A stretch of 64,000 nt of DNA from Rachicladosporium sp. CCFEE 5018 (GCA_002077045.2 KZ111200.1:1-64000), one strand, 5' to 3'; numbered from the stretch's first letter, positions 1 to 12,071 are shown. Translations and numbers: made by a program. Notes: generated from the letters alone by a model not told the origin.

Positions 1-2
1 GA

Positions 3-1070
3 AGGCCACTGCGAGGCCACCGTGGACGCGTGTACGCGCTGCACTTTGACGGCGGGAAGGACATCATCGTTTCTGGGAGCAGCTCTGCAGAAGTGTTCGT
101 ATGGAGATTCTCCACAGGGGAGCTGCTCCAGGCAATACCACGCGCCCACGACAGTGCTGTTGTCAGCCTGCACTTCTTTGGCGGTGTCCTTGCTACTGGC
201 TCAATGGACAACCACGTAAAAACCTGGAAGCAAGACTGGTCTGTACAAGCAATTGATTCTTCGGCTGACTTGAGCCTTTACCGCACGTTGACTCAAGGTT
301 TCACATTGAAGGGACATGAGGGCGGTGTCACGGCGGTTCACGTCCATGAAGACAAGATAATATCCAGCTCCGGCGATCTTTGTGTGAAAGTCTGGAGCGT
401 CGATACTGGAGAATGCCTTCGGACCTTCAGCAACCCCGAACTCGTCGCCAGTGTCCTCGTCGACGGACAGAAACTGACCAGAGGCGCTCCACACCCTATT
501 CATATCATTGATCATATCTCTGGCGAGACCACTGCCACACTCTGCAAGACAAGTCAAACCCTAGACACAGCCTATGCCAGACTCGAGGAGGGGCTTTGCG
601 TTGCTCTCGTTTCGGGGTCTCTTGAAGGACAAGTGACAATCTGGAAGGAAGACCGAGTCAAGACATGGTCACCGCTACGACACCTTAGACTGTGCAACAA
701 CTTCGAGATCCTGAGTGGTACATCAATACACGCTCAAGGCTTAGAAGTGTGTTCCGCCCAAGAACAACAACAACAACAACAAGGACAGCCGCACCAGCAT
801 CGGCGCCGTCGCCGAGGAGTGGAAATTATAGACGGAAGGAGGCCAGACGTTATCTCCGGAATAGCGAACAGCGTCTCCGGGACCAGTACCGGGGCCGCGA
901 TGGGCACAACTCCGTCAGGTGGGGACGAGATCCGCAAATCAGGCATCTTCCATGTTCAACTCGACGAGCGAAGAGTCACTTGCTGCTCGACAGGATACGG
1001 GATAGTGGGATGGGACTTTGGGAACGGCGACAAAGATATTGAGGTAGCGAGTCGATTTTTCGCCGCTTAA
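3..1070 (+). CDS. WD40 repeat protein, 5' end outside window
   Basis: The reading frame is open from the first bases and begins inside a WD40 blade (GH-RGRVYALHFDG pattern), so the start codon lies left of the window; the GTG at 30 is not a start. At least three blades are visible, with SGS..V.VW, GHEGGVTAV and VKVWSVDTGECL signatures. They are followed by a low-complexity Gln/Arg tract (CAA repeats near 763-781) and a final blade ending near VGWDFGNG. WD40 propellers are protein-binding scaffolds; in fungi this arrangement often follows an F-box in SCF ubiquitin-ligase adaptors, but no F-box is visible here. The stop is TAA at 1068. Family is secure; partner and role are unknown. Confidence 0.85.
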   Translation, partial: RPLRGHRGRVYALHFDGGKDIIVSGSSSAEVFVWRFSTGELLQAIPRAHDSAVVSLHFFGGVLATGSMDNHVKTWKQDWSVQAIDSSADLSLYRTLTQGFTLKGHEGGVTAVHVHEDKIISSSGDLCVKVWSVDTGECLRTFSNPELVASVLVDGQKLTRGAPHPIHIIDHISGETTATLCKTSQTLDTAYARLEEGLCVALVSGSLEGQVTIWKEDRVKTWSPLRHLRLCNNFEILSGTSIHAQGLEVCSAQEQQQQQQGQPHQHRRRRRGVEIIDGRRPDVISGIANSVSGTSTGAAMGTTPSGGDEIRKSGIFHVQLDERRVTCCSTGYGIVGWDFGNGDKDIEVASRFFAA

Positions 1071-2321
1071 GAGATAGCATGCGGCCACCTCTTGCAATTC
1101 GGCTTCGCTCAACATTAACGTACACTCCGCTTGATGACAGAAGTAAGGGAGGCAGTCTTCGATTCCGATGATCCTATGGGTGACACTGGCCAAAATGGTT
1201 GTGCTAGAGCGTAGTGTTTCGGTCTCCGTTCTCTGGCAAGAAGAGTTTGACGTGCAGTCTCCGTTGTCTGAAAGCCAGGCCCATTTCATTGGTGTTTCAT
1301 CAACGCCTCATGGGTTCAAGCATTGAGAGTCCCGAGCACACCAATAGCTGTGTACATATAGCAGTCTACTAGGAGGCTGAAACGGAGTAACGCGCGGCTA
1401 CGACCATTCCAGCATCCTCATACAAACTCTGGTTCGATCTTTCGGACAAGTTGCACGGATAGGACCGCTGGCAGCGGATGGAGTCTGGCGAGTCTTGTTG
1501 TGGCTGAACCCTTGGCTTGGTTTTGGTGCTATTCTGAGCGGTTGCCGTGCCGAAGGTACGGGCGGCTAAATCGCTCGCCAATGAAAGCCATTGTACACAG
1601 TTAAACACCCGATCTTGCAACATGCTCATTTAGCTCCACGGCGCTTAGTTGGAACTTGTCGTGCGTATCTCAGCAGTCCTTTGCGTTTGGAGACGATAAT
1701 TATATAGATACACCTTGAATCAGATGTTGTTCACTTCGCTACATCAGGTCCACAAATTTTCATAATGCGCGCTCTCTGTCTGTTACTGTCCAAACATATT
1801 CGTCGACGTGTCGGCCAAAAGCCAAGGTATTCTGACACTAGTGTCGATGAATGAAGACGCAGAGTCCAGCAGCCAATCACCTTTGTACGAACAACGAGAT
1901 GCATGCAAAGCTACGATTGCGCTATATGCTGAACGCTTCCCATCGTCAGGCGATGCTGTGAGTCGGCCTCTACTGCAGGCCAACCTCCGCCGAGAACTGA
2001 ACGGCTAATGCGTCGCAGTATGAAGATCAGCCGGTAAGCAACGTTCGACTCCAGCAGATTGTAAGTTGTAGGACCCTCCACCGCCCTGTGCTTTACTGAC
2101 GAGGCAGTAGGATCGAGCGATGTTGTGTCCGCGAATCTCGGACAGACGCATAACTGGAGAGTCCGCAGCGAGCGATTAGAGGTGGGCAAGCGAGAATGGT
2201 GCAGGCAGACTTACTCTGTCCTAGGACGGTGAGGTGAACACAGACATTACCCCTCCTCCGGGTAGAGAGCCGGCAGTGCATGAAAATGTAGGCGCATACA
2301 GCGTGTGAACGTCGATGGAGG
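1071..2321. other. No gene recognised
   Basis: Short frames occur on both strands, but none shows a domain, a consistent splice pattern or a convincing start. It probably holds the 3' region of the WD40 gene and the 5' region of the next locus. Confidence 0.4.
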
Positions 2322-5300
2322 ATGACCTTGTTAACAACCGATTGCAAGCAGTGTGAGCATACCACGAGAGATGTCTCCAACAGCGCTCGACGTACACCTC
2401 AACGGGAGGATCGAGCAAGTGCCAACCTGTCTCGAGAGCTGAAGGAGGTCAGAGAAAGCGAATACATCCAATGCTACGCAGGTCAAATACTGACGGCCTT
2501 GGTGCTTTTCAGACACTCGAGACACAAACTTCGGAAACCGGGAATATTGGCCACGGAGAGTTCCAGGATTCGGATACTGCACATAACACACCGCATGCGG
2601 AGAATCAGGTGCTACGGACCGAGAACGACTGTCTCAAGAGAGACTTAGCTGAAGCAAGGATCAAGCTTGATGAGGACGCAAGAACAATTCGAGGCCTAGA
2701 GGAGAAGATTCGGCTGCTTGAGCTTCAGCGGCAAGTGTCACAGGAAAGTCCGGACATGCCCAGAGAAGCCGGTAACTTCTCTGAGAGATCCCATAGTGGT
2801 GTCTCAAGCATTGGAGCGTTAACCCTTACCCAAGAGCAGTTTTACACACCAAGCTCTAGTCACGATATCGACCCGGTCCGCACAAGCCCCGATTACTTTA
2901 GCGATCCCGCGACTCCAACACCTCCTCAGAGAGATGCGGCCAGCACGGGCTATGCGTCCTGCGTCATTGCAATGTTGACGCGATCAACCTAATGAGTCCG
3001 AGTGGGGCTGTTTCTGACTCTGCCTCAGCTCGCGCAAATGCTCCCTTCAGCATCGATGCCTCTGTTGAACGAGGCGACACGGGGCAGCAGCTTGCGTCTT
3101 TAGAGGCTTCTCATACTCCCCATCGTCCTCATGCTCCAGAAGATGCGGCCCCACAACGCCAGCCCACCCTGTCGAGAGGTTCAGTCCCACAGGGATTTCT
3201 CAAGAGAAAAAGGGTCTATACCGGCGCATATGAATCTGTCGAGCGTCCGTCGAAAAGACAGCTTCTTGTCACTGACGAACAAGAAGCTCTCGCGCAACGC
3301 TTTGCCCGCCCATCTCCACCGGCACAGCTCATCACGCCAAGCGACACCACTGTGGAGAGATCGCGCACGCGAAAACGTATGTCGCCTGACGAGCCGGCGT
3401 CCACTGACCACCCAGCGAAGAGGCTGCGTCGATCTCTCCGCGCAGTTGCGCACACGGGAACAAACATGAACACCCTGGAGCCAGTCGAACCAGAACCGAC
3501 GGTTTCTCCATGCACTGCTCTGTGGACCGACGCCTGCAAACCCGGATTTGCGAGCACGAAGACGCCGCGACCTCTGCCCGGCTTCCAATCACAACCGAGT
3601 CTCTAGGACAACGGATCACAGATTCAGCCATTCACGGCCCACAAGCAGTGTCACCCACAGACTCGGTTCCGCTTGGCTCGACGGAGCAGGCAGAAAGTGA
3701 TGTCAATGAAAGGTCGCCGCTACTGCGTAAGCAATCGAGCCCTAGCCAGAGCGGTATCACCTTCATGCCATCAGGTTCTTTGTACGGTTCACCTTCAGTA
3801 AGAGAAGACGGTGTAGAATGTTTCGAACGAGGACTTCACGCCGTGTTAGCAGCATCACACTTGGCTCCGTACGGCGACGATGCATCCTCAGAGATCGAGG
3901 ATGTTCCGTTCCAGAGCTCAGAAGCTAACATTGAGGAGACTGTGGCAACTTCTACTGAACACCCACAGACTTCGAGCTCAGATCAACAAGGGACAGGGGG
4001 TGGGACGGATGGCACGTGTCGTGCGAGTGACGAACCGAGACCTGGAGATTCAGTAGAAGAGGTCGATCACGTCGAAACGAACGCGAACAGGGCAGGCGAA
4101 GCTGAAAAAAACGTTCAAAGCGTCGATGGAATCGAAGAAGATGATCGAGCTGAACGCAATGAACAGGCTAAGCAGCCTGATCATATGCATCATGCTGCCG
4201 CTGGACGTGAAGAACACAGCCGAAACAACATTGAAGCTGGCAAAGAAGCTGAAAGCGATGCTGAAGCCGATGGGGATGCGCTACCTGCTGCTGCATCTGA
4301 AGAGGGTGGTCGTGCAATAACGGAAGAAGATCGCACAAGTCAGACTCCGGCACCTGGACGTCATCGTACATCCTCTGGCATTACCCGAGTTTCCGACTGC
4401 GTTATGCTTCCATCCCAGTCAAGAACGACGTTGACTGACGAAACGCCCTCTCCGGAAGCTCACATCGTCCCGAGGCATAAGGCGACATGAGTTGCTCGGT
4501 CTACTCAACAAGGTCCGGAGGCAGCGCCGAATCCGAGACGAAGGAAGAAGAGAGCGGGATCGCCGAAGTGTACCCAACAACTATCCGAAAGAACCTCAAT
4601 GGCGGAAGAGCGTGAAGAGGGCAATTCCTTGTCTTCAAGTGAGAACGGGGTCGTCCAAGACCCGCTCACAAGGCGCATGCAACTGACGCGAGAAAGCTAC
4701 AGGAAGTTTGGGTTCGACATCGAGCTGGTGTTCCGTCATGATTTTCCTGACTTCGAGTCATGTGGGATAAGTCTTGCAAAATCCGCCACGCTGACAACAC
4801 TCAGTGAAGTGACGGTCTCAAAGCTAGAGTTACGAGCAGATGCGATCAAAGACCATCTGAGGCGCTTCACGCAGGAGGACCGCATGGATGAAGAGGTGAA
4901 CCTAGTGCGTTGCCTCTTGAAGAGAAAAAACATCCACCCAGGCCACAATCATCCGATCGCCGTATCGACGACAATATATCAGCAGAGGAAAGGCTGCAGG
5001 GATGTGGTCAACCTCTGCGACTTCGAGATATACTCGTGCATGATCGTCTTACGAGCCACGGATCGGGCAGGGGTTTGTCTCTTTCACAAAGTCCATGCAC
5101 GAGTGACGTGCTGACTATGACACTAGTACGAAGCGTTGAGGCAGAAGATTGCCGAGGGGAAGGAGATCACGTAACTCGACGAGTTGCGCGATGTATACCA
5201 TTGCGTGCACTGCATTCTTGACCGCCTCGACTTGGCCTGGCATGGCCTCCACCTGCTCCTAGCCCTGTTTCTACGTGCGTCTATCCCTCAATCCTTCACA

Positions 5301-5746
5301 CGTTCTCTGTCTAGCAGATGTACAATTAACCACCGTGACAGTGCGAATCCCGATGAAGAAGTTGATCCCACTTTTCGCGGTCGCCACGCGGCCAGCTGGT
5401 ATCGAGTTGCTTAGCAGAGAGCTGAACAAGCCCGATTTCTCCGGACCGTGTTTGCAATTCTTTCGCTCGATACTAGCTCGTGCGAAGCTGAGTAACGAGC
5501 CCGAGCTATGGTTTCCTTCCCCTCTTGAGAGGCTGGAGGAGTGGTATGGCTCGGGGGTGCCGTAAGTCGTCTACCCTTGGCATTCGGCCGCCCTGTCAAC
5601 TGAACTGACCTGTGCAATACTGCAGGGTATGGCAAGTCCTGCGATACAGTGAAAGATCTGCGTCTCCACACAGCCGGCAGGCAGGAAGAGTCACATCCGT
5701 AGGTGACGCTCAGAGCAGCTTCGTAGTTCGCCCTTCAACGAACTAG
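2322..5746 (+). pseudogene. Coiled-coil/disordered protein with conserved helical C-terminus, member 1 (disrupted)
   Basis: I do not recognise a named family. The product begins with a short coiled coil (near 2590-2760). A long acidic, Ser/Pro-rich disordered region follows in shifting frames (2992-3606, then 3510-4490), then a basic patch and a conserved helical module (4690-5560). Introns are read at 5073-5126 (54 nt, phase 0), 5275-5341 (67 nt, phase 1) and 5562-5625 (GTAAGT...CTGAC...CAG); the last exon ends in TAG at 5744-5746. The first two match the positions and phases in the reverse-strand homologue at 12813-15452, which supports the model. Two in-frame stops interrupt it: TGA at 4488 and TAA at 5172, the latter inside the exon that aligns with the homologue. 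Frame changes near 2990 and 3550 could be introns or shifts. Most likely a decayed copy. Confidence 0.6.
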
Positions 5747-7743
5747 TCAACATCGCATCCTCCGGATGGATTGCAGTCAAGAACTGGCAGGGGAGAATCG
5801 CAAGCGTCCTCTCGAAGACATCCACGGGTCTTGTCTGCTAAGATCCCCTCTGGTTTGGACGCAGCAAGCGCAGGTCCATCGCGACGCCGACGAGCGCTGC
5901 CTGCTCATCGCATGTCCCTCGAGAATCAACGCGACGAAAGTACTCAGTGCGAAACCGACTGAGGAACGGGCAGCTGTGTTTGAGAGCTGTGTGCTGCATT
6001 GGAAGCGTCCTTGTTGAACACAGCGCAGAAACATCCACTTTCTTGCTGTTTGGCGATGGATTCTGCGCGATTGCCGTCTCTGTACTAGCCTCTGCGAGCT
6101 GCGGACGCTAGAGCTCAAAGCAGCAACCTCTTCACCAATCAGCACTCCGGTGCCGTACTGCGGACCCATGCACAAACAATATCACACATTAGACTGGTAG
6201 GTTGCAACGACCGTACCGGCCACAACGTGAGCGAAAGAGGGAATGTACCGTGGTATGACCGTTGCTCGACGGAGCTCCCGAACATTGCCCCGTCATCTAT
6301 ACAAAATGCGAATCGAACAATAAGGAAGCGGGTTAGGTTGGGAAGCGGATCACTACACAGGGATGTGAAAGAGTGTTCCCAGTCGGCACGAAAGCTACAG
6401 AGAGAGACACCTCCACTTCCCCGCGGCCGAACAACCCAACGTTTTGCACAGAGTATTGTCTACTATAGAGACTGTCAACCATATACTCGTTCCTTCCACA
6501 AGGACTTGTATTGCTCACGGCGGACGTGGTAAGCAGTGATTACCGCTTACTGATCACTAAGCGACTAAGCAACTAACGTTAAGTTAAGCCTAACTAAATA
6601 CTAAGCAGTCGTGCATGCATGCGCCCCGCGCTGACTGTACATCGGCAATGTTAGATCGTAACAACCTAGGACCTAAGTGAGAGCTATAATCGCCCTCACC
6701 GCCTTCCTTGCCTACCTGCTAAGCCTCTAGATTTTCTTAGGATCCTTTCATACCTCTGGAACTATTACCCTCCAGGCCTAAAGTCTTGTCTTTCGCAATC
6801 TATGCCTTCTTTCTGTTCGTAGTCTAGGTACATCTAGTTTAGCTGTCCTCTGTTCCATCCGATGTCTACTGTCTCCTAGCCCTAAGCTTCCCTAATAGCC
6901 TAAGTACACTCCTAGGTCTAGTATCCTATAGCAAGCTAGGAAGGTCTAGCTAGTAGGATGTAGTCCCTGACTATGTCCTAGACTACGTATATGATATGGT
7001 CTACTTTTATAGGACGTAGTTGGTACGTGGCGAGAACGATAGCCTAAGGCATCACTCTTAGTAGCCGCGTGCGTATAACCGGCACCTCGTACGTGGAGTA
7101 TTGCGCAAAGCATCGATTAGTCTTGGGATTTAGGCAGTGCCTGCTTAGTGTCGCCCTACACGCTGCGTGACCTTGCGCGCTACCTAAGTTAGGTAGCGCG
7201 CAAGGTCACCTTTTAGCGCTGAGATGTCTCTACCACGCTGTGCTGATGTCAGGCCACTTCGCACGCAATAGCTGTACGCTGTATAGCAATGGTTCCAGCA
7301 TGATCAGGCAAGCTAAATGCCTAGTGTGCCCGGGCGTCAGCTCGCGATTGCTCACATCGGACGACGAACTCTACTGTTACGCCTAGTATCTTTGAGGTGC
7401 TCACTCCGGCCCTTTCGTATACCGTAACAGGTCTAGCCCCCACAAAACATGGTTAATACATCTTTAGCTCTGACTTTGAATGCAACGTTCGGCATTGCGT
7501 TTCTGCTCGATGGTTAACGAGCAAGGCTCAATAGCTAGAAGGATCTACTGAATCACACGGCATGATGAAATGGAACATAGGAACGGGAAACGGAGCACCC
7601 TTGCAGCTCTACGGGTGCTCATCTGATCTTGAAACAGCTCGCGGGTTGCATCCCGAGCTTAGCATTACATACACGGATTCCTGGTAACGGACGCCGCACA
7701 ATCTCTCTGGCGAAAGTCAGGGCGCGGTCAGGGAAGACGCGGA
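5747..7743. other. Two-kb stretch without a recognisable gene
   Basis: No supported coding frame. The 6540-7200 part is rich in CTAAG/CTAGG-like words and contains one striking perfect palindrome (listed separately). It may be an old non-coding repeat or mobile-element remnant, but I cannot name one. Confidence 0.4.
7167..7209. repeat. Perfect 43-bp palindrome (21-bp arms, 1-nt centre)
   Basis: The left arm runs from GTGACCTTGCGCG to CTACCTAA; after a single G the exact reverse complement follows, ending in CAAGGTCAC. All 21 positions of each arm pair, giving a hairpin or cruciform. No T-tract or flanking gene suggests a terminator. It could be the fused inverted ends of a small element or a recombination product. 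Confidence 0.9.
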
Positions 7744-7898
7744 ATGCACTTGATTGAGCAGTTGACTGCGGAGAAGCCTTCGGTGTACGGGGAAGCGTCC
7801 TTGAGCTTACCAAGAGCTAAAGATCAGGAAGTGCGCGATGCTTTGACTACGTGGGGTAGCTTCTTGACCCGAGAAGACGAGCCGAAGGCGACGAACAA
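7744..7898 (+). CDS. Possible upstream exon next to ankyrin remnant
   Basis: A 52-codon frame starts with ATG at 7744 and reads with ordinary amino-acid composition up to a strong donor (GTAAGT at 7899). The nearest acceptor (CAG ending 7931) would give an unusually short intron and lead into the frame reading QLVAGASALINQD. No domain is visible. It may be the first exon of the ankyrin gene that follows or an unrelated short frame. Confidence 0.2.
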
Positions 7899-8113
7899 GT
7901 AAGTAATACCTCGTACACAAGCTACTTTCAGCCAGCTGGTGGCAGGCGCGTCCGCACTCATCAACCAAGATATAACTGAACTTGACTATACTTTTCCGCT
8001 TCCGATTTCTGATAGGAGCACCAGGAAAATCGTATGCCCGAGACCACCCATTGAACGATTATCCGGTCAGGAATACACACCTGAGGCCTGTACCGCCTGC
8101 CGAGAGTGCTGGG

Positions 8114-8711
8114 ATGAATGCCATCGCGCAAATAGCTGACTTCGCTTTACATGCTGCGGCGGCGAAGGGTCGACTCGACAATCTCCGCCTTCGACTTACC
8201 CGACGAGACATACTGGTCGACACGGTGAATAATGTCGGCCGCGATGTACTACATGATGTTGGAGAAGCAGGTCACGTTGATGTTGTCCTGGAACTATGTG
8301 CAAGAGGGGCGAATCCGACCTTTAGCGATTCGCAGGGTATTACGCTGGCTTACCTCGCTGTCGAAAGGGGCTACGTACTATTGGCTGCATTCTTCGGACC
8401 CACTCGGTGTCGTATATTCACAGCTAGATGGACATGACGGCCTTCTCGAGAGGGCAATATGTCGGGCGTATGCAAAATTGGTGGAATTCCTGCTCGAGAG
8501 TCGTGTTGTAGCCGTCAGCCCGCTTCACAGAGCGAGACGTACAAATAGTGCGGCCATCCTGGAGAAGATACGTCGCTACAATGCTCAGGTCGAGAGATGT
8601 ATCACTGGTCGCGGAAGCATGGCATACCTTAGTGTAGCTCTTACCCCCGCGGTACTGCGGGTCATGTCGAATTACTCCCGAGACATTCCACCAAGCCACA
8701 GAGGGTGGTAA
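8114..8711 (+). pseudogene. Ankyrin-repeat protein fragment
   Basis: Starting at ATG 8114 the frame shows ankyrin motifs: ALHAAAAKGRLDNL, VLHDVGEAGHVDVVLELC and a third helical hairpin near LAYLAVERGY. Reading must then change frame (around 8380-8430) to continue with LERAICRAYAKLVEFLL and further degenerate repeats until a stop at 8709. A 49-nt intron (donor GTACTA, acceptor ending TTCACAG before 8428) would restore the frame but its signals are weak, so a frameshift is equally possible. Ankyrin repeats bind proteins; no effector domain is attached here. With only about three repeats it is either a small protein or a remnant. Confidence 0.5.
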
Positions 8712-9696
8712 ACGACGTTGGTGCAAGGATATCGCCGCTACATGCTGCAGTGGAGAAATATTGACAACGCTAAGATATAACTATCCTTGCTGGTCTAGCA
8801 AGGAGAACCTCTTGTAGATTACAGATGAAGAACCCCTCCATTTCAATAAAACAGATAAAGGAAAACAAGGGTATCGTTGTGGGGTCGTTCCTGTCCCGGA
8901 AACAGTGTATATACAAAATGTCTCGCAGCATACGTAGCTGAGCGTTGGTCTATATTCATGGGCAGCAATTGGAATCGCCTCTACTATCTACAATGATGTT
9001 CATCAGTTCAGCGTGTTCGATCGGTTCTTCTGCAGCGACTGCGCACACTGAACTGTCTACCCTCATAAGGAGCACTCTTTATCCCGCTGCGGACATCTCT
9101 GTTCAAAGCACGTGGGCACGCGCCATGAAACTGCGTAACGTCTTGGCTATGCGTCGACGTGGGATGAGAGGATATTTCCCGTCTTGGAGTGGCCATACAG
9201 GTTGGTTTCACCCCATGACATAGGGAGCATGGTCAACCTCATTGCCCATTGCTTGCACTAGTCGTGGTCATTCAATTAGCATTCATCTCTCTTATCTGAC
9301 AAACCATTGCGCTCCCTGCGGTGCCTGCAGGAGAGCGACCAGCCTCACGAATCAGGTCTCGTGCATCTATATGGAGATCACCACAGCTGGAAAAATCTTG
9401 CTTTGTGTGCGACAAGATCAAGAAATCCTGACCAGCAGAGTTTCGCCCTGCCTTCTATTTGCCACCTCAGTTCAAATGGCTTATCTCCAGGCTCGAAGAT
9501 CGTTAATTTGCTCGGAGATGCGGGGCGTCTTGAAGAGATCACTCGCGCAGAGTGTTGTCGAAGCAATGCCGCTATAGATGTTGCCCTGCATATCACGGGC
9601 CTATTCAACTGTGCGTGCAGCCTTGCAAGGCCGAGCCTGAGCTTAGGATTGAGGCTGAGATGTAGGCTGTCGAATCTCGAAGGGTGGTGTTGCATA
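8712..9696. other. No gene recognised
   Basis: Several frames of 60-110 codons on the plus strand (for example 9242-9577) have no recognisable domain. The longest plus frame overlaps the antisense of the MFS remnant and is not supported. Confidence 0.35.
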
Positions 9697-10396
9697 TTAT
9701 TGGACGGCACGTTTGAACCCTGGTATAATGCTGCCTGTGCAGTCATTCCACGCCCGCCACAAGGCGATGAGACAGTGCACGGAACTCCCAACGAATGCCA
9801 GCACCGACACACTTCCGCAATTCCAGCCACCAGAGAAAGCCCTGAACAGGTTACCGATCAAACCGAGTATGTTGATGAGCCCATTGATCGAGGGCTTCCA
9901 GTTGCAGGGCGGTGCTTGCAAGACGAACGAGTTCAGGATCTTGATTGCTACGACCCAAGCCAGCGAGACGGCGTAGCCCAGGAAGGAGAAGGAGAAGGTG
10001 ACTGCTGGGTAGACGATCGTTGGAAAGGCGCGGAGGAAGAGGTTGAGTAGGTTCGTGTCTTTCGGCACACCTGACCAGAGGCTAATGTCTTTCATGAAGC
10101 TCTTCCTCGTCAGCTGGGTGTCGTGGACCGCGATCTTTGTACTCCTCTCGAGATCTTGGCCTTCGATAGGTACGGAATCCAGACTGGGTGCGCTAGAGGT
10201 TGCTGGTGATGCGGAGTCCGCCCTCGCATACCTGGTCTCTGGACAGAAGAATAGAACAACGAGGAAGTAAACAGCGGTCAAAGCGAACGACAGCCACTTG
10301 TGGACTCTCCGCAAGTAGCTCGTGATGATGGAACCACAGATCAGTGGACCAATCGTGTTACCGCCGCTGATCGAGTTCATGTAGACGCCCATCAGG
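9697..10396 (-). pseudogene. MFS transporter remnant, N-terminal half replaced by a LINE
   Basis: The frame reads as the middle and C-terminal half of a major facilitator superfamily drug/solute transporter. It has the SISGGNTIGPLICGSII helix, a helix ending VLFFCPETRYAR (the PETR loop before the central cytoplasmic domain), a hydrophilic loop, then hydrophobic helices (TIVYPAVTFSFSFLGYAVSL, GLINILGLIGNLF). A full protein needs about 12 helices and some 500 residues; here only about 230 remain. The upstream half is missing because the sequence changes at about 10397 into LINE ORF2. The last 40 residues look degenerate. Non-functional. Confidence 0.75.
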
Positions 10397-12040
10397 TTGC
10401 TCGCTTTCGAGGTCTTTCCGGATCCATAATATGCTTCGTATTGGCCATCTCTCGTCTCGCTGAGCCGTAGGTATCATCTTTGACCAGTGTGTGTGTCCGA
10501 GTGGAGCTGTTATCACCCTCTCGTCCCTTACAAATGAATGTGGCTCGGATAATGCGATAGCACTAAATTCCTGTAGTTGAGTGTCGTTCATTACGCTTTG
10601 TTGTACCTCTCGTTGCTTTCTCACGTTTAGTTGAAAGACCTTGAGTATCCTATGCATGGGCAATAGGACAAAGAACTCGACAGTTCCTGCTATACGACTC
10701 GTGCGGCCCACCACATGGTACGCACTTTAGCAGATCTGCGGTGCATTCGCCGTGGCGGTGGCCTACCTGTGCACACCTTGCATACTTCTGTGGCTTACTA
10801 CATGAGTATGCCTTATGTCCAGTCTCCTGGCATCGGTAGCATTGGTCTGGGCGGTTGTGTGGTTCGTAGGGTCGGGTGTACGCTGATTCTCCGACGATAT
10901 GAAAGTACTGGCCTTGCAGTAGCTTGACCGCCTCGCTACCCATTGAGACATAGATTACCATTGACCCGTATGCTTTGCCCGAGTCCTTCCGGCTGAGCCA
11001 GACAAGCTTTGAGATCTTTACCTCGTTCTCCTTGCTCAGAAACTCCATTGCTCCCGGGCAGAGGTCACCAGATGCAGTGAGAATCGCAGTGCGGTTAGCG
11101 TTGTCTACCTTGACCGGGTAGAGCTGGTCCCGCAGCACTAGTGTCCCTGACTGGCTAGTCTTCTGCGCTGCCTCCTTGACTTCAGCAAGTTCCGTCTCAA
11201 TCCTGCATGCTATTCGTATGCGCTCCGCGTTCTTTGCATCTTTTGTCACTGTAACGCATCGCCATTTCTCTTGTCCTTCGACTGCACGCATTTCCGTCTC
11301 AACTGCTTTCCGGATCGCGCCTGGGTTTACCTGGGCCTTCTCCGCTCCCTCCACGCGTGAGGTGTCTACTGTACAGTAGAACGTGTCGGTCATGACAGAG
11401 GGCGTAGAGTTCATGGAGATACTGCGTAGATTGCTTGGCTGGCTAGTTGGTGGAGTACGCGCAACGTCGGCGTACGATATGGCTGGGCTGGTTGTATTCT
11501 GTCCGGAGAGAAAATGCTCTTGTACCGCTGCAATTACCTGTTCTCGGATTGTCACTGTCATACTGTCTTTCATATGTTGTAGTTCACTCTTCATGTTCCC
11601 TAGGTCACTCTTTACGTTGCTGAGGTAGCTTGTCATATTGGTAAACTGTACTGCAATTGCCGCTAGAGCGCCCTCTGTCTGTTCAGCCTGCCGTTCTGCC
11701 TTTGCTGCCCGTTCTTCAGCCCTCACTGCACGCTCGTCCAGGGCAACTAGCGTCTTCATCACAGCTTTCCATATAGCCCCCGATCCGTCCTCAGGCTGAT
11801 GTTGACTCTACTGCGTCGCTTTTTCCGCTCTTGCGCTCGCCCTTTCCTTCAAAAATCTTGGTTTGCCTCGATGGAGCTGCCTATAGTCCATTGCTACCTG
11901 GGTTGCCGACCTCTTTGATCGCGCAATGACCGGACTAGCGGGGTCATCTCCTCCTGTCTCCATTACGCCTGGCCCTAGGCGCTGGCTACTGCTTCGCGAA
12001 GGTTGCTGGTTGTCGCTCGCAAAGATCGCTGGTTCTCGTC
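10397..12040 (-). mobile_element. Tad-type LINE, copy 1 (3'-truncated)
   Basis: This reverse-strand copy contains ORF1 (nucleic-acid-binding protein with CCHC knuckles) and only the first ~85 codons of ORF2 (start of the endonuclease). Homology to the long copy at 31530-35715 stops at 10397, where MFS sequence begins. LINEs normally lose their 5' end, so loss of the 3' part points to later deletion or recombination. The 5' limit is set by homology with copies 2 and 3 and is approximate. Confidence 0.8.
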
Positions 12041-12071
12041 TTGTGTGCATTGCATATAACGTGGACGCCAC
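10650..12071 (-). pseudogene. LINE ORF1, copy 1, with internal amber codon
   Basis: ORF1 encodes an N-terminal basic segment, a charged coiled coil (repeats of AEERAAKAE), a central domain (YADVARTPPTSQPS onward) and three CCHC-type zinc knuckles at the C-terminus (CYRCQETGHKAYSC, CARCAQVGHRHGEC, CVPCGGPHESYSRNC). Such proteins bind LINE RNA. A TAG at 11808-11810 separates the N-terminal part (12071-11808) from the rest (11762-10650). The same TAG is in copy 3, whereas copy 2 reads through the site. The stop codon at 10650-10652 overlaps the ORF2 start by 8 nt. Confidence 0.75.

Noticed and set aside
734..946. Reverse frame with a run of cysteines
   Set aside because: It is the antisense of the Gln/Arg tract of the WD40 gene, not a cysteine-rich peptide.
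7899..7931. A 33-nt intron with perfect GTAAGT donor
   Set aside because: Shorter than fungal introns known to splice; kept only as a remark on the possible exon at 7744.
9307..10050. A 247-codon plus-strand frame
   Set aside because: It overlaps the antisense of the MFS remnant for its second half, has no domain and starts at a non-conserved position; treated as a shadow frame.
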